DNA of 64,000 nt from Symsagittifera roscoffensis (Eukaryota > Xenacoelomorpha > Acoela > Convolutidae). Shown here piece after piece: positions 9,827 to 21,815 of the stretch; the stretch's first letter is position 1; the number at the start of each line of letters is the position of its first letter. Location of the stretch: NCBI RefSeq assembly GCF_963678635.1, contig NC_087067.1, positions 33,516,401 through 33,580,400 of the forward strand, in the 5' to 3' direction. Made by a program: the position numbers and the translations under genes. The notes beneath the pieces are model-generated. The model was given only the letters and a program-made list of their open reading frames with translations, did no database searches and was not told where the DNA came from.

Positions 9827-10558
9827 TTTATTTAAAGCAAAAGTAATTCTTTTATTTTTATGCGCTAAGAGTTATTGCTGTTTAAAGTTCGGTGATGTCA
9901 AAAAGTTAAGCCTAATCGAGCGTGGTGCAAAGTTTTCAATGGGTCAAATTTTGGCCAAAACAAAAGAAAACCGAAAATTTCTTTTGCAGTATCAATTTTG
10001 TGTACAATCAGCTGCTGATAGGTCAAAAATAATGGAGATAACTTTTGGGGTCTTTGAGTTATAGCCTTTTGAATTTCGGTGATGTCAAAAAAATAAGCCC
10101 AATCGAGCCTGGTGAATTGCGCGAACGGCCATAACTTGCCCAAAAATTTTAAAATTTCCAAATTTTATTATTTGGATCACAAGATCATAGTCAGATCTTG
10201 GGGGACTGAGAAAATGAACCAATTTCGTCGGTCCAACACAAAGTTATAAGCTTTTGAAATCTCGGTGATACCAAAAAGTTAAGCTTAATCGAGCGTGGTG
10301 CAAAAAATGAAATTTTCAAAAATTTTGTTTTTCTTCGTTCAAAGTTCATTTTTTTCAACACGTTTCATAAATTTGAGCTCGGGACAATTCCAACGAGCCC
10401 AAAACGACGTTTGTAGCTCAAGTGTACGTGGAGTAATCATCAGTTGAAAATTTGGGGGGACCCGAATTTCGGCCATTTTGGACGAAAATCGGCCTAAAAG
10501 CTAACTTTTAAAATAGTGCAATTTTTTTTCTTGCATTTTTCAAGAGAATTGGGCTGCC

Positions 10559-10653
10559 CTCCGTTGTCGCAGACTGCATTCAAAGAAAACTTATCAAATA
10601 GATTTGAATACTTACCTATTTAATAAGTTTATCACAACAATTAGACTAAAAGC
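10559..10653 (-). ncRNA. SL-like RNA candidate, copy 9
   Basis: Donor at 10610-10615 and the 15-bp stem are intact. The second hairpin is altered (CCGTTGTCGCAGAC). Confidence 0.4.
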
Positions 10654-10983
10654 AACTGACAGTATCCTGGCTGGTATTCAATCATATGCCACTTACAGTG
10701 GATGTGCGGCTATCATGCCATAGATGCTCATTCAAGGCACCTTGTACACGCTCCATAGGTTTTGACCAGCTGATTTGGCCATAAAACACATTGGGCCAAA
10801 AAAAATCCAAACAATGTCAATTTTCAGTATTTTGTTTGAAATGCATAAATTATTACGTGAGCGTGCAAAATTTTACATGATATAAGAGCATATTTTTACT
10901 CTCGCGCGAGGGCGAGTGTTTTAAAAGTAATGTACATAGACATAAGCTAGTAAGGATATAAATGAAAGCGGAGTAAATCAAAT

Positions 10984-11102
10984 GCCTACGACCATACCAT
11001 GTTGAATGCACCGGTTCTCGTCCGATCACCGAAGTTAAGCAACATTGGGCCTGGTTAGTACTTGGATGGGAGACCGCCTGGGAACACCAGGTGTTGTAGG
11101 CT
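10984..11102 (+). rRNA. 5S rRNA: 5S rRNA gene 9
   Basis: Consensus copy with intact TATA box and terminator. Confidence 0.98.
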
Positions 11103-11835
11103 TTTATTTAAAGCAAAAGTAATTCTTTTACTTTTATGCGCTAAGAGTTATTGCTGTTTAAAGTTCGGTGATGTCAAAAAGTTAAGCCTAATCGAGCGTG
11201 GTGCAAAGTTTTCAATGGGTCAAATTTTGGCCAAAACAAAAGAAAACCGAAAAATTTCTTTTGCAGTATCAATTTTGTGTACAATCAGCTGCTGATAGGT
11301 CAAAAATAATGGAGATAACTTTTGGGGTCTTTGAGTTATAGCCTTTTGAATTTCGGTGATGTCAAAAAAATAAGCCCAATCGAGCCTGGTGAATTGCGCG
11401 AACGGCCATAACTTGCCCAAAAATTTTAAAATTTCCAAATTTTATTATTTGGATCACAAGATCATAGTCAGATCTTGGGGGACTGAGAAAATGAACCAAT
11501 TTCGTCGGTCCAACACAAAGTTAAAAGCTTTTGAAATCTCGGTGATACCAAAAAGTTAAGCTTAATCGAGCGTGGTGCAAAAAATGAAATTTTCAAAAAT
11601 TTTGTTTTTCTTCGTTCAAAGTTCATTTTTTTCATCTTGTTTCATAAATTTGAGCTCGGGACAATTCCAACGAGCCCAAAACGACGTTTGTAGCTCAAGT
11701 GTACGTGGAGTAATCATCAGTTGAAAATTTGGGGGGACCCGAATTTCGGCCATTTTGGACGAAAATCGGCCTAAAAGCTAACTTTTAAAATAGTGCAATT
11801 TTTTTTCTTGCATTTTTCAAGAGAATTGGGCTGCC

Positions 11836-11930
11836 CTCCGATGTCGCAGACTGCATTCAAAGAAAACTTATCAAATAGATTTGAATACTTACCTATTTAA
11901 TAAGTTTATCACAACAATTAGACTAAAAGC
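11836..11930 (-). ncRNA. SL-like RNA candidate, copy 10
   Basis: Donor at 11887-11892 and stem intact. Second hairpin altered as in copy 8. Confidence 0.4.
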
Positions 11931-12260
11931 AACTGACAGTATCCTGGCTGGTATTCAATCATATGCCACTTACAGTGGATGTGCGGCTATCATGCCATAG
12001 ATGCTCATTCAAGGCACCTTGTACACGCTCCATAGGTTTTGACCAGCTGATTTGGCCATAAAACACATTGGGCCAAAAAAAATCCAAACAATGTCAATTT
12101 TCAGTATTTTGTTTGAAATGCATAAATTATTACGTGAGCGTGCAAAATTTTACATGGTATAAGAGCATATTTTTACTCTCGCGCGAGGGCGAGTGTTTTA
12201 AAAGTAATGTACATAGACATAAGCTAGTAAGGATATAAATGAAAGCGGAGTAAATCAAAT

Positions 12261-12379
12261 GCCTACGACCATACCATGTTGAATGCACCGGTTCTCGTCC
12301 GATCACCGAAGTTAAGCAACATTGGGCCTGGTTAGTACTTGGATGGGAGACCGCCTGGGAACACCAGGTGTTGTAGGCT
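12261..12379 (+). rRNA. 5S rRNA: 5S rRNA gene 10
   Basis: Consensus copy with intact TATA box and terminator. Confidence 0.98.
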
Positions 12380-13113
12380 TTTATTTAAAGCAAAAGTAAT
12401 TCTTTTACTTTTATGCGCTAAGAGTTATTGCTGTTTAAATTTCGGTGATGTCAAAAAGTTAAGCCTAATCGAGCGTGGTGCAAAGTTTTCAATGGGTCAA
12501 ATTTTGGCCAAAACAAAAGAAAACCGAAAAATTTCTTTTGCAGTATCAATTTTGTGTACAATCAGCTGCTGATAGGTCAAAAATAATGGAGATAACTTTT
12601 GGGGTCTTTGAGTTATAGCCTTTTGAATTTCGGTGATGTCAAAAAAATAAGCCCAATCGAGCCTGGTGAATTGCGCGAACGGCCATAACTTGCCCAAAAA
12701 TTTTAAAATTTCCAAATTTTATTATTTGGATCACAAGATCATAGTCAGATCTTGGGGGACTGAGAATATGATCCAATTTCGTCGGTCCAACACAAAGTTA
12801 TAAGCTTTTGAAATCTCGGTGATACCAAAAAGTTAAGCTTAATCGAGCGTGGTGCAAAAAATGAAATTTTCAAAAATTTTGTTTTTCTTCGTTCAAAGTT
12901 CATTTTTTTTTCACCTTGTTTCATCAATTTGAGCTCAGTACAATTCAAACGAGCTAAAATGACGTTTGTAGCTCAAGTGTACGTGGAGTAATCATCAGTT
13001 GAAAATTTGGGGGGACCCGAATTTCGGCCATTTTGGACGAAAATCGGCCTAAAAGCTAACTTTTAAAATAGTGCAATTTTTTTTCTTGCATTTTTCAAGA
13101 GAATTGGGCTGCC

Positions 13114-13208
13114 CTCCGATGTCGCAGACTGCATTCAAAGAAAACTTATCAAATAGATTTGAATACTTACCTATTTAATAAGTTTATCACAACAATTAGA
13201 CTAAAAGC
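13114..13208 (-). ncRNA. SL-like RNA candidate, copy 11
   Basis: Donor at 13165-13170 and stem intact. Second hairpin altered as in copy 8. Confidence 0.4.
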
Positions 13209-13538
13209 AACTGACAGTATCCTGGCTGGTATTCAATCATATGCCACTTACAGTGGATGTGCGGCTATCATGCCATAGATGCTCATTCAAGGCACCTTGT
13301 ACACGCTCCATAGGTTTTGACCAGCTGATTTGGCCATAAAACACATTGGGCCAAAAAAAATCCAAACAATGTCAATTTTCAGTATTTTGTTTGAAATGCA
13401 TAAATTATTACGTGAGCGTGCAAAATTTTACATGGTATAAGAGCATATTTTTACTCTCGCGCGAGGGCGAGTGTTTTAAAAGTAATGTACATAGACATAA
13501 GCTAGTAAGGATATAAATGAAAGCGGAGTAAATCAAAC

Positions 13539-13657
13539 GCCTACGACCATACCATGTTGAATGCACCGGTTCTCGTCCGATCACCGAAGTTAAGCAACAT
13601 TGGGCCTGGTTAGTACTTGGATGGGAGACCGCCTGGGAACACCAGGTGTTGTAGGCT
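13539..13657 (+). rRNA. 5S rRNA: 5S rRNA gene 11
   Basis: Consensus within the gene. The base just before it is C instead of T (AAATCAAAC). Confidence 0.98.
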
Positions 13658-14391
13658 TTTATTTAAAGCAAAAGTAATTCTTTTACTTTTATGCGCTAAG
13701 AGTTATTGCTGTTTAAAGTTCGGTGATGTCAAAAAGTTAAGCCTAATCGAGCGTGGTGCAAAAATTTTCAATGGGTCAAATTTTGGCCAAAACAAAAGAA
13801 AACCGAAAAATTTCTTTTGCAGTATCAATTTTGTGTACAATCAGCTGCTGATAGGTCAAAAATAATGGAGATAACTTTTGGGGTCTTTGAGTTATAGCCT
13901 TTTGAATTTCGGTGATGTCAAAAAAATAAGCCCAATCGAGCCTGGTGAATTGCGCGAACGGCCATAACTTGCCCAAAAATTTTAAAATTTCCAAATTTTA
14001 TTATTTGGATCACAAGATCATAGCCAAATCTTGGGGGACTGAGAAAATGAACCAATTTCGTCGGTCCAACACAAAGTTATAAGCTTTTGAAATCTCGGTG
14101 ATACCAAAAAGTTAAGCCTAATCGAGCGTGGTGCAAAAAATGAAATTTTCAAATATTTTGTTTTTTTTTTCGTTTAAAGTTCATTTTTTCAACTCGTTTC
14201 ATAAATTTGAGCTCAGGAAAATTCCAACGAGCCCAAAACGACGTTTGTAGCTCAAGTGTACGTGGAGTAATCATCAGTTGAAAATTTGGGGGGACCCGAA
14301 TTTCGGCCATTTTGGACGAAAATCGGCCTAAAAGCTAACTTTTAAGAGAGTGCAATTTTTTACTTGCATTTTTCAAGAGAATTGGGCTGCC

Positions 14392-14485
14392 CTCCATTGT
14401 CGCAGAGTGGTTCAAAGAAAACTTATCAAATAGATTTGAATTCTTACCTATTTAATAAGTTTATCACAACAATTAGGCTAAAAGC
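14392..14485 (-). ncRNA. SL-like RNA candidate, copy 12, weakened donor
   Basis: The donor reads GTAAGA (14442-14447) instead of GTAAGT, and one base is lost near the Sm-like stretch. The stem itself is kept. Confidence 0.35.
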
Positions 14486-14815
14486 AACTGACAGTATCCT
14501 GGCTGGTATTCAATCATATGCCACTTACAGTGGATGTGCGGCTATCATGCCATAGATGGTCATTCAAGGCACCTTGTACACGCTCCATAGGTTTTGACCA
14601 GCTGATTTGGCCATAAAACACATTGGGCCAAAAAAATTCCAAACAATGTCAATTTTCAGTATTTTGTTTGAAATGCATAAATTATAACGTGAGCGTGCAA
14701 AATTTTACATGGTATAAGAGCATATTTTTATTCTCGCGCAAGGGCGAGTGTTTTAAAAGTAATGTACATAGACATAAGCTAGTAAGGATATAAATGAAAG
14801 CGGAGTAACTCAAAT

Positions 14816-14934
14816 GCCTACGACCATACCATGTTGAATGCACCGGTTCTCGTCCGATCACCGAAGTTAATCAACATTGGGCCTGGTTAGTACTTGGATG
14901 GGAGACCGCCTGGGAACACCAGGTGTTGTAGGCT
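14816..14934 (+). rRNA. 5S rRNA: 5S rRNA gene 12
   Basis: One change, G56T, in box A (GTTAATCAAC), which could affect transcription factor binding. TATA box and T-run are intact. Confidence 0.96.
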
Positions 14935-15324
14935 TTTATTTGAAGCAAAAGTAATTCTTTTACTTTTATGCGCTAAGAGTTATTGCTGTTTAAATTTCGG
15001 TGATGTCAAAAAGTTAAGCCTAATCGAGCGTGGTGCAAAAATTTTCAATGGGTCAAATTTTGGCCAAAACAAAAGAAAACCGAAAAATTTCTTTTGCAGT
15101 ATCAATTTTGTGTACAATCAGCTGCTGATAGGTCAAAATTAATGGAGATAACTTTTGGGGTCTTTGAGTTATAGCCTTTTGAATTTCGGTGATGTCAAAA
15201 AAATAAGCCCAATCGAGCCTGGTGAATTGCACGAACGGGCATAACTTGCCCAAAAATTTTAAAATTTCCAAATTTTATTATTTGGATCACAAGATTATAG
15301 TCAAATCTTGGGGGAATGAGAAAA

Positions 15325-15412
15325 TGAGGTCCAACACAAAGTTATAAGCTTTTGAAATCTCGGTGATACCAAAAAGTTAGCGTGGTGCAAAAAATCGAGC
15401 GTGGTGCAAAAA
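15325..15412. repeat. Rearranged spacer patch after gene 12
   Basis: About 13 bp is missing after AAAATGA. A short duplication then gives GCGTGGTGCAAAAAAT twice around sub-repeat C. This is unique in the window. Confidence 0.85.
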
Positions 15413-15664
15413 ATGAAATTTTCAAAATTTTTGTTTTTTTTTCGTTTAAAGTTCATTTTTTTGATCTTGTTTCATAATTTTGAGCTCAGGAAAATTCCAA
15501 CGAGCCCAAAACGACGTTTGTAGCTCAAGTGTACGTGGAGTAATCATCAGTTGAAAATTTGGGGGGACCCGAATTTCGGCCATTTTGGACGAAAATCGGC
15601 CTAAAAGCTAATTTTTAGGTTAGTGCAATTTTTTTCTTGCATTTTTCAAGAGAATTGGGCTGCC

Positions 15665-15763
15665 CTCCGCTGTCGCAGACTGCATTCAAAGAAAATTTAT
15701 CAAATAGATTTGAATACTTACCTATTTAATAAGTTTATCACACACAACAATTAGGCTAAAAGC
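15665..15763 (-). ncRNA. SL-like RNA candidate, copy 13
   Basis: Donor at 15716-15721 intact. One stem pair is lost (AAATTTATC), and a CACA expansion adds 4 nt on the exon side. Confidence 0.37.
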
Positions 15764-16097
15764 AACTGACAGTATCCTGGCTGGTATTCAATCATATGCC
15801 ACTTACAGTGGATGTGCGGCTATCATGCCATAGATGGTCATTCAAGGCACCTTGTACACGCTCCATAGGTTTTGACCAGCTGATTTGGCCATAAAACACA
15901 TTGGGCCAAAAAATTTCCAAACAATGTCAATTTTCAGTATTTTGTTTGAAATGCATAAATTATAACGTGAGCGTGCAAAATTTTACATGGTATAAGAGCA
16001 TATTTTTACTCTCGCGCGAGGGCGAGTGTTTGAAAAGAAAGTAATGCACATAGACATAAGCTAGTAAGGATATAAATGAAAGCGGAGTAACTCAAAT

Positions 16098-16216
16098 GCC
16101 TACGACCATACCATGTTGAATGCACCGGTTCTCGTCCGATCACCGAAGTTAAGCAACATTGGGCCTGGTTAGTACTTGGATGGGAGACCGCCTGGGAACA
16201 CCAGGTGTTGTAGGCT
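16098..16216 (+). rRNA. 5S rRNA: 5S rRNA gene 13
   Basis: Consensus copy. Its downstream spacer carries the LINE insertion. Confidence 0.98.
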
Positions 16217-16951
16217 TTTATTTAAAGCAAAAATAATTCTTTTACTTTTATGCGCTAAGAGTTATTGCTGTTTAAAGTTCGGTGATGTCAAAAAGTTAAG
16301 CCTAATCGAGCGTGGTGCAAAAATTTTCAATGGGTCAAATTTTGGCCAAAACAAAAGAAAACCGAAAAATTTCTTTTGCAGTATCAATTTTGTGTACAAT
16401 CAGCTGCTGATAGGTCAAAAATAATGGAGATAACTTTTGGGGTCTTTGAGTTATAGCCTTTTGAATTTCGGTGATGTCAAAAAAATAAGCCCAATCGAGC
16501 CTGGTGAATTGCACGAACGGCCATAACTTGCCCAAAAATTTTAAAATTTCCAAATTTTATTATTTGGATCACAAGATTATAGTCAAATCTTGGGGGACTG
16601 AGAAAATGAACCAATTTCGTTGGTCCAACACAAAGTTATAAGCTTTTGAAATCTCGGTGATACCAAAAAGTTAAGCCTAATCGAGCGTGGTGCAAAAAAT
16701 GAAATTTTCAAAATTTTTGTTTTTTTTTCGCTTAAAGTTCATTTTTTTTCATCTTGTTTCATAATTTTGAGCTCAGGACAATTCCAACGAGCCCAAAACG
16801 ACGTTTGTAGCTCAAGTGTACGTGGAGTAATCATCAGTTGAAAATTTGGGGGGACCCGAATTTCGGCCATTTTGGACGAAAATCGGCCTAAAAGCTAACT
16901 TTTAAGTTAGTGCATTTTTTTTCTTGCATTTTTCAAGAGAATTGGGCTGCC

Positions 16952-17040
16952 CTCCGCTGTCGTAGACTGCATTCAAAGAAAACTTATCAAATAGATTTGA
17001 ATACTTACCTATTTAATAAGTTTATCACAACAATTAGGCT
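16952..17040 (-). pseudogene. SL-like block disrupted by LINE insertion
   Basis: Stem and donor (17003-17008) are intact, but the presumed exon is cut at 17040, 32 nt upstream of the donor on the - strand. The remaining bases resume at 17976-17981 after the insertion. If the SL-like RNA is real, this copy should be non-functional or have a new 5' end. Confidence 0.5.
17028..17040. repeat. Target-site duplication, left copy
   Basis: CAACAATTAGGCT, repeated exactly at 17963-17975. The sequence occurs once in uninterrupted units, so it is a 13-bp target-site duplication. Confidence 0.93.
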
Positions 17041-17962
17041 TTCAAATAATTTATTAACGATTGTAATTACAAATTACAAAAAAGGAAAGCAATTAGTTAC
17101 ACATATTTAGTTACAGTTAGCAGAAAAGAATACGACATCAAATGTAATATGATACACCATGAAGATAATCATTTTATGGAATGGAACCAAGTTTTTTGAG
17201 ATATTCAGATGTATCTTGACACCATGATGATATCAGCTTAGCTACAATGTATTTCATTCCTATTACATTTTCTTCAACAAGCAGATCTTTTATTGAATTG
17301 AAATTAAGTTTTTCTTTAAAAGTAGAGCAGTTTTCACAAGCGAAAAACAAATGTTGCATGGTTTCGAACTCTCTTTCACAAGAGTAACAAAGGGGGTGGT
17401 CCACCAAATTTTTAATCCATTTCCTGGGCTTATCCAGATAACTGTTTAAGAAAAATAAGTAGAGAATGTTTTTATCTGGAGGGGTGAACTTTTTATGTTT
17501 CCATATTTTGGTTAGGAATTGAAAAATCAAAGATTTGTCTGATAGATTAAGATCCGGGTAGAAATTCGCAATTTTTCTAGCTATAACCTTCGTTTTATAA
17601 TTTGGAAGCATCAACTCTGCATAAAGACTAGATATGTTCATCTTCATAGGATCAATTACTTTTCCATTTTGAACTAGCTGAAAAACTATCTCGAGCAAAC
17701 TCGAGAATGAAAATGTTTTTTTTAATTAAGAAATTTTTGAAGGATCTGTAAATCTTAGATTTTTTGAAGTAGATCACTTCTTTGTTGCTACCCAAGGTAT
17801 TAAGTAGGGATACCATGTCGAAAATTTTTGCAGCCGCAATATAAAAAATTAAATTTTTGAAGTCTGTGCCTCCATTATTGAATGGAAGGTATAAGATCTG
17901 CTTGTTGATTGAATGTTTTCCTCCAAGCCATACACTGTTAATCAATTTCATTTCTAACCTAT
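17041..17962 (-). mobile_element. 5'-truncated non-LTR retrotransposon (LINE) fragment
   Basis: A 922-bp insert absent from all other units. It is flanked by a 13-bp target-site duplication. The - strand encodes the end of a LINE ORF2 protein, and the frame is still open at the right edge (17962), so the element is 5'-truncated. The left edge is the element's 3' end: about 133 bp of untranslated sequence with AATAAA (- strand, 17050-17055) close to the junction and no long poly-A tail. This fits target-primed reverse transcription. The segment after the reverse transcriptase and the C-terminal CCHC finger resemble the L1/Tx1 group, some of whose members insert at specific sites in 5S or snRNA genes; clade placement is tentative. 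Confidence 0.9.
17174..17962 (-). pseudogene. LINE ORF2 C-terminal remnant, frameshifted
   Basis: The coding remnant lies in two overlapping frames. The upstream frame (open from 17962, first ATG at 17951, stop at 17652) has the post-reverse-transcriptase pattern: W8, GGKHSI at 10-15, LYLP at 20-23 and NNGGTDFKNL at 25-34, comparable to the W..G.K.RI...L..P...GGL..PNL block of L1-like elements. The downstream frame (to 17174) holds a C-x2-C-x8-H-x4-C finger (C104, C107, H116, C121 counted from 17698), the usual C-terminal zinc finger of these proteins. The frame shift falls where CTCGAG occurs twice, 10 bp apart (17690-17705). No endonuclease or polymerase motifs remain, so it cannot move by itself. 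Confidence 0.85.
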
Positions 17963-17975
17963 CAACAATTAGGCT
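17963..17975. repeat. Target-site duplication, right copy
   Basis: Exact second copy of CAACAATTAGGCT, after which the normal spacer resumes with AAAAGCAACTG. Confidence 0.93.
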
Positions 17976-18311
17976 AAAAGCAACTGATAGTATCCTGGCT
18001 GGTATTCAATCATATGCCACTTACAGTGGATGTGCGGCTATCATGCCATAGATGGTCATTCAAGGCACCTTGTACACGCTCCATAGGTTTTGACAGGCTG
18101 ATTTGGTCAAAAAACACATTGGGCCAAAAAAATTCCAAACAATGTCAATTTTCAGTATTTTGTTTGAAATGCATAAATTATAACGTGAGCGTGCAAAATT
18201 TTACATGGTATAAGAGCATATTTTTACTCTCGCGCGAGGGCGAGTGTTTTAAAAGTAATGTACATAGACATAAGCTAGTAAGGATATAAATGAAAGCGGA
18301 GTAACTCAAAT

Positions 18312-18430
18312 GCCTACGACCATACCATGTTGAATGCACCGGTTCTCGTCCGATCACCGAAGTTAAGCAACATTGGGCCTGGTTAGTACTTGGATGGGAG
18401 ACCGCCTGGGAACACCAGGTGTTGTAGGCT
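18312..18430 (+). rRNA. 5S rRNA: 5S rRNA gene 14
   Basis: Consensus copy, with TATA box and T-run unaffected by the LINE upstream. Confidence 0.98.
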
Positions 18431-19165
18431 TTTATTTAAAGCAAAAGTAATTCTTTTACTTTTATGCGCTAAGAGTTATTGCTGTTTAAAGTTCGGTGAT
18501 GTCAAAAAGTTAAGCCTAATCGAGCGTGGTGCAAAAAATTTCAATGGGTCAAATTTTGGCCAAAACAAAAGAAAACCGAAAAATTTCTTTTATAGTATCA
18601 ATTTTGTGTACAATCAGCTGCCGATAGGTCAAAAATAATGGAGATAACTTTTGGGGTCTTTGAGTTATAGCCTTTTGAATTTCGGTGATGTCAAAAAAAT
18701 AAGCCCAATCGAGCCTGGTTAATTGCACGAACGGCCATAACTTGCCCAAAACTTTTAAAATTTCCAAATTTTATTATTTGGATCACAAGATTATAGTCAA
18801 ATCTTGGGGGACTGAGAAAATGAACCAATTTCGTTGGTCCAACACAAAGTTATAAGCTTTTGAAATCTCGGTGATACCAAAAAGTTAAGCCTAATCGAGC
18901 GTGGTGCAAAAAATGAAATTTTCAAAACTTTTGTTTTTTTTTTCGTTCAAAGTTCATTTTTTTCATCTTGTTTCATAATTTTGAGCTCAGGAAAATTCCA
19001 ACGAGCCCAAAACGACGTTTGTAGCTCAAGTGTACGTGGAGTAATCATCAGTTGAAAATTTGGGGGGACCCGAATTTCGGCCATTTTGGACGAAAATCGG
19101 CCTAAAAGCTAACTTTTGAGTTAGTGCAATTTTTTTCTTGCTTTTTTCAAGAGAATTGGGCTGCC

Positions 19166-19260
19166 CTCCGCTGTCGCAGACTGCATTCAAAGAAAACTTA
19201 TCAAATAGATTTGAATACTTACCTATTTAATAAGTTTATCACAACAATTAGGCTAAAAGC
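19166..19260 (-). ncRNA. SL-like RNA candidate, copy 15
   Basis: Donor at 19217-19222 and stem intact. CAGAC replaces CAGAG in the second hairpin, costing its outer pair; this variant is shared by copies 13-26 and 32. Confidence 0.4.
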
Positions 19261-19590
19261 AACTGTTAGTATCCTGGCTGGTATTCAATCATATGCCACT
19301 TACAGTGGATGTGCGGCTATCATGCCATAGATGGTCATTCAAGGCACCTTGTACACGCTCCATAGGTTTTGACCAGCTGATTTGGCCATAAAACACATTG
19401 GGCCAAAAAAATTCCAAACAATGTCAATTTTCAGTATTTTGTTTGAAATGCATAAATTATAACGTGAGCGTGCAAAATTTTACATGGTATAAGAGCATAT
19501 TTTTACTCTCGCGCGAGGGCGAGTGTTTTAAAAGTAATGTACATAGACATAAGCTAGTAAGGATATAAATGAAAGCGGAGTAACTCAAAT

Positions 19591-19709
19591 GCCTACGACC
19601 ATACCATGTTGAATGCACCGGTTCTCGTCCGATCACCGAAGTTAAGCAACATTGGGCCTGGTTAGTACTTGGATGGGAGACCGCCTGGGAACACCAGGTG
19701 TTGTAGGCT
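19591..19709 (+). rRNA. 5S rRNA: 5S rRNA gene 15
   Basis: Consensus copy. Confidence 0.98.
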
Positions 19710-20443
19710 TTTATTTAAAGCAAAAGTAATTCTTTTACTTTTATGCGCTAAGAGTTATTGCTGTTTAAAGTTCGGTGATGTCAAAAAGTTAAGCCTAATC
19801 GAGCGTGGTGCAAAAATTTTCAATGGGTCAAATTTTGGCCAAAACAAAAGAAAACCGAAAAATTTCTTTTGCAGTATCAATTTTGTGTACAATCAGCTGC
19901 TGATAGGTCAAAAATAATGGAGATAACTTTTGGGGTCTTTGTGTTATAGCCTTTTGAATTTCGGTGATGTCAAAAAAATAAGCCCAATCGAGCCTGGTGA
20001 ATTGCACGAACGGCCATAACTTGCCTAAAAATTTTAAAATTTCCAAATTTTATTATTTGGATCACAAGATTATAGTCAAATCTTGGGGGACTGAGAAAAT
20101 GAATCAATTTCGTTGGTCCAACACAAAGTTATAAGCTTTTGAAATCTCGGTGATACCAAAAAGTTAAGCCTAATCGAGCGTGGTGCAAAAAATCAAATTT
20201 TCAAAATTTTTGTTTTTTTTTTCGTTTAAAGTTCATTTTTTCATCTTGTTTCATAATTTTGAGCTCAGGACAATTCCAACGAGCCCAAAACGACGTTTGT
20301 AGCTCAAGTGTACGTGGAGTAATCATCAGTTGAAAATTTGGGGGGACCCGAATTTCGGCCATTTTGGACGAAAATCGGCCTAAAAGCTAACTTTTAAGTT
20401 AGTGCAATTTTTTTCTTGCATTTTTCAAGAGAATTGGGCTGCC

Positions 20444-20538
20444 CTCCGCTGTCGCAGACTGCATTCAAAGAAAACTTATCAAATAGATTTGAATACTTAC
20501 CTATTTAATAAGTTTATCACAACAATTAGGCTAAAAGC
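20444..20538 (-). ncRNA. SL-like RNA candidate, copy 16
   Basis: Donor at 20495-20500 and 15-bp stem intact. Confidence 0.4.
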
Positions 20539-20867
20539 AACTGACAGTATCCTGTCTGGTATTCAATCATATGCCACTTACAGTGGATGCGCGGCTATCA
20601 TGCCATAGATGGTCATTCAAGGCACCTTGTACACGCTCCATAGCTTTGACCAGCTGATTTGGCCATAAAACACATTGGGCCAAAAAAATTCCAAACAATG
20701 TCAATTTTCAGTATTTTGTTTGAAATGCATAAATTATAACGTGAGCGTGCAAAATTTTACATGGTATAAGAGCATATTTTTACTCTCGCGCGAGTGCGAG
20801 TGTTTTAAAAGCAATCTACATAGACATAAGCTAGTAAGGATATAAATGAAAGCGGAGTAACTCAAAT

Positions 20868-20986
20868 GCCTACGACCATACCATGTTGAATGCACCGGTT
20901 CTCGTCCGATCACCGAAGTTAAGCAACATTGGGCCTGGTTAGTACTTGGATGGGAGACCGCCTGGGAACACCAGGTGTTGTAGGCT
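20868..20986 (+). rRNA. 5S rRNA: 5S rRNA gene 16
   Basis: Consensus copy. Upstream it has GAGTGCGAG and GCAATCTACA, which remove the ATGTACAT palindrome. Confidence 0.98.
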
Positions 20987-21720
20987 TTTATTTAAAGCAA
21001 AAGTAATTCTTTTACTTTTATGCGCTAAGAGTTATTGCTGTTTAAAGTTCGGTGATGTCAAAAAGTTAAGCCTAATCGAGCGTGGTGCAAAAATTTTCAA
21101 TGGGTCAAATTTTGGCCAAAACAAAAGAAAACCGAAAAATTTCTTTTGCAGTATCAATTTTGTGTACAATCAGCTGCTGATAGGTCAAAAATAATGGAGA
21201 TAACTTTTGGGGTCTTTGAGTTATAGCCTTTTGAATTTCGGTGATGTCAAAAAAATAAGCCCAATCGAGCCTGGTGAATTGCACGAACGGCCATAACTTG
21301 CCTAAAAATTTTAAAATTTCCAAATTTTATTATTTGGATCACAAGATTATAGTCAAATCTTGGGGGACTGAGAAAATGAATCAATTTCGTTGGTCCAACA
21401 CAAAGTTATAAGCTTTTGAAATCTCGGTGATACCAAAAAGTTAAGCCTAATCGAGCGTGGTGCAAAAAATCAAATTTTCAAAATTTTTGTTTTTTTTTTC
21501 GTTTAAAGTTCATTTTTTCATCTTGTTTCATAATTTGGAGCTCAGGACAATTCCAACGAGCCCAAAACGACGTTTGTAGCTCAAGTGTACGTGGAGTAAT
21601 CATCAGTTGAAAATTTGGGGGGACCCGAATTTCGGCCATTTTGGACGAAAATCGGCCTAAAAGCTAACTTTTAAGTTAGTGCAATTTTTTTCTTGCATTT
21701 TTCAAGAGAATTGGGCTGCC

Positions 21721-21815
21721 CTCCGCTGTCGCAGACTGCATTCAAAGAAAACTTATCAAATAGATTTGAATACTTACCTATTTAATAAGTTTATCACAAC
21801 AATTAGGCTAAAAGC
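21721..21815 (-). ncRNA. SL-like RNA candidate, copy 17
   Basis: Donor at 21772-21777 and stem intact. Confidence 0.4.

Noticed and set aside
17041-17962. The insertion as a host gene or an LTR element
   Set aside because: A short target-site duplication, 5' truncation, a 3' AATAAA and a C-terminal CCHC finger after a LINE-type segment all point to a non-LTR element. There are no terminal repeats.
20402-20608. 68-codon + strand frame over the SL-like block
   Set aside because: A by-product of the conserved non-coding block. The frame shifts between units through T-tract length changes.
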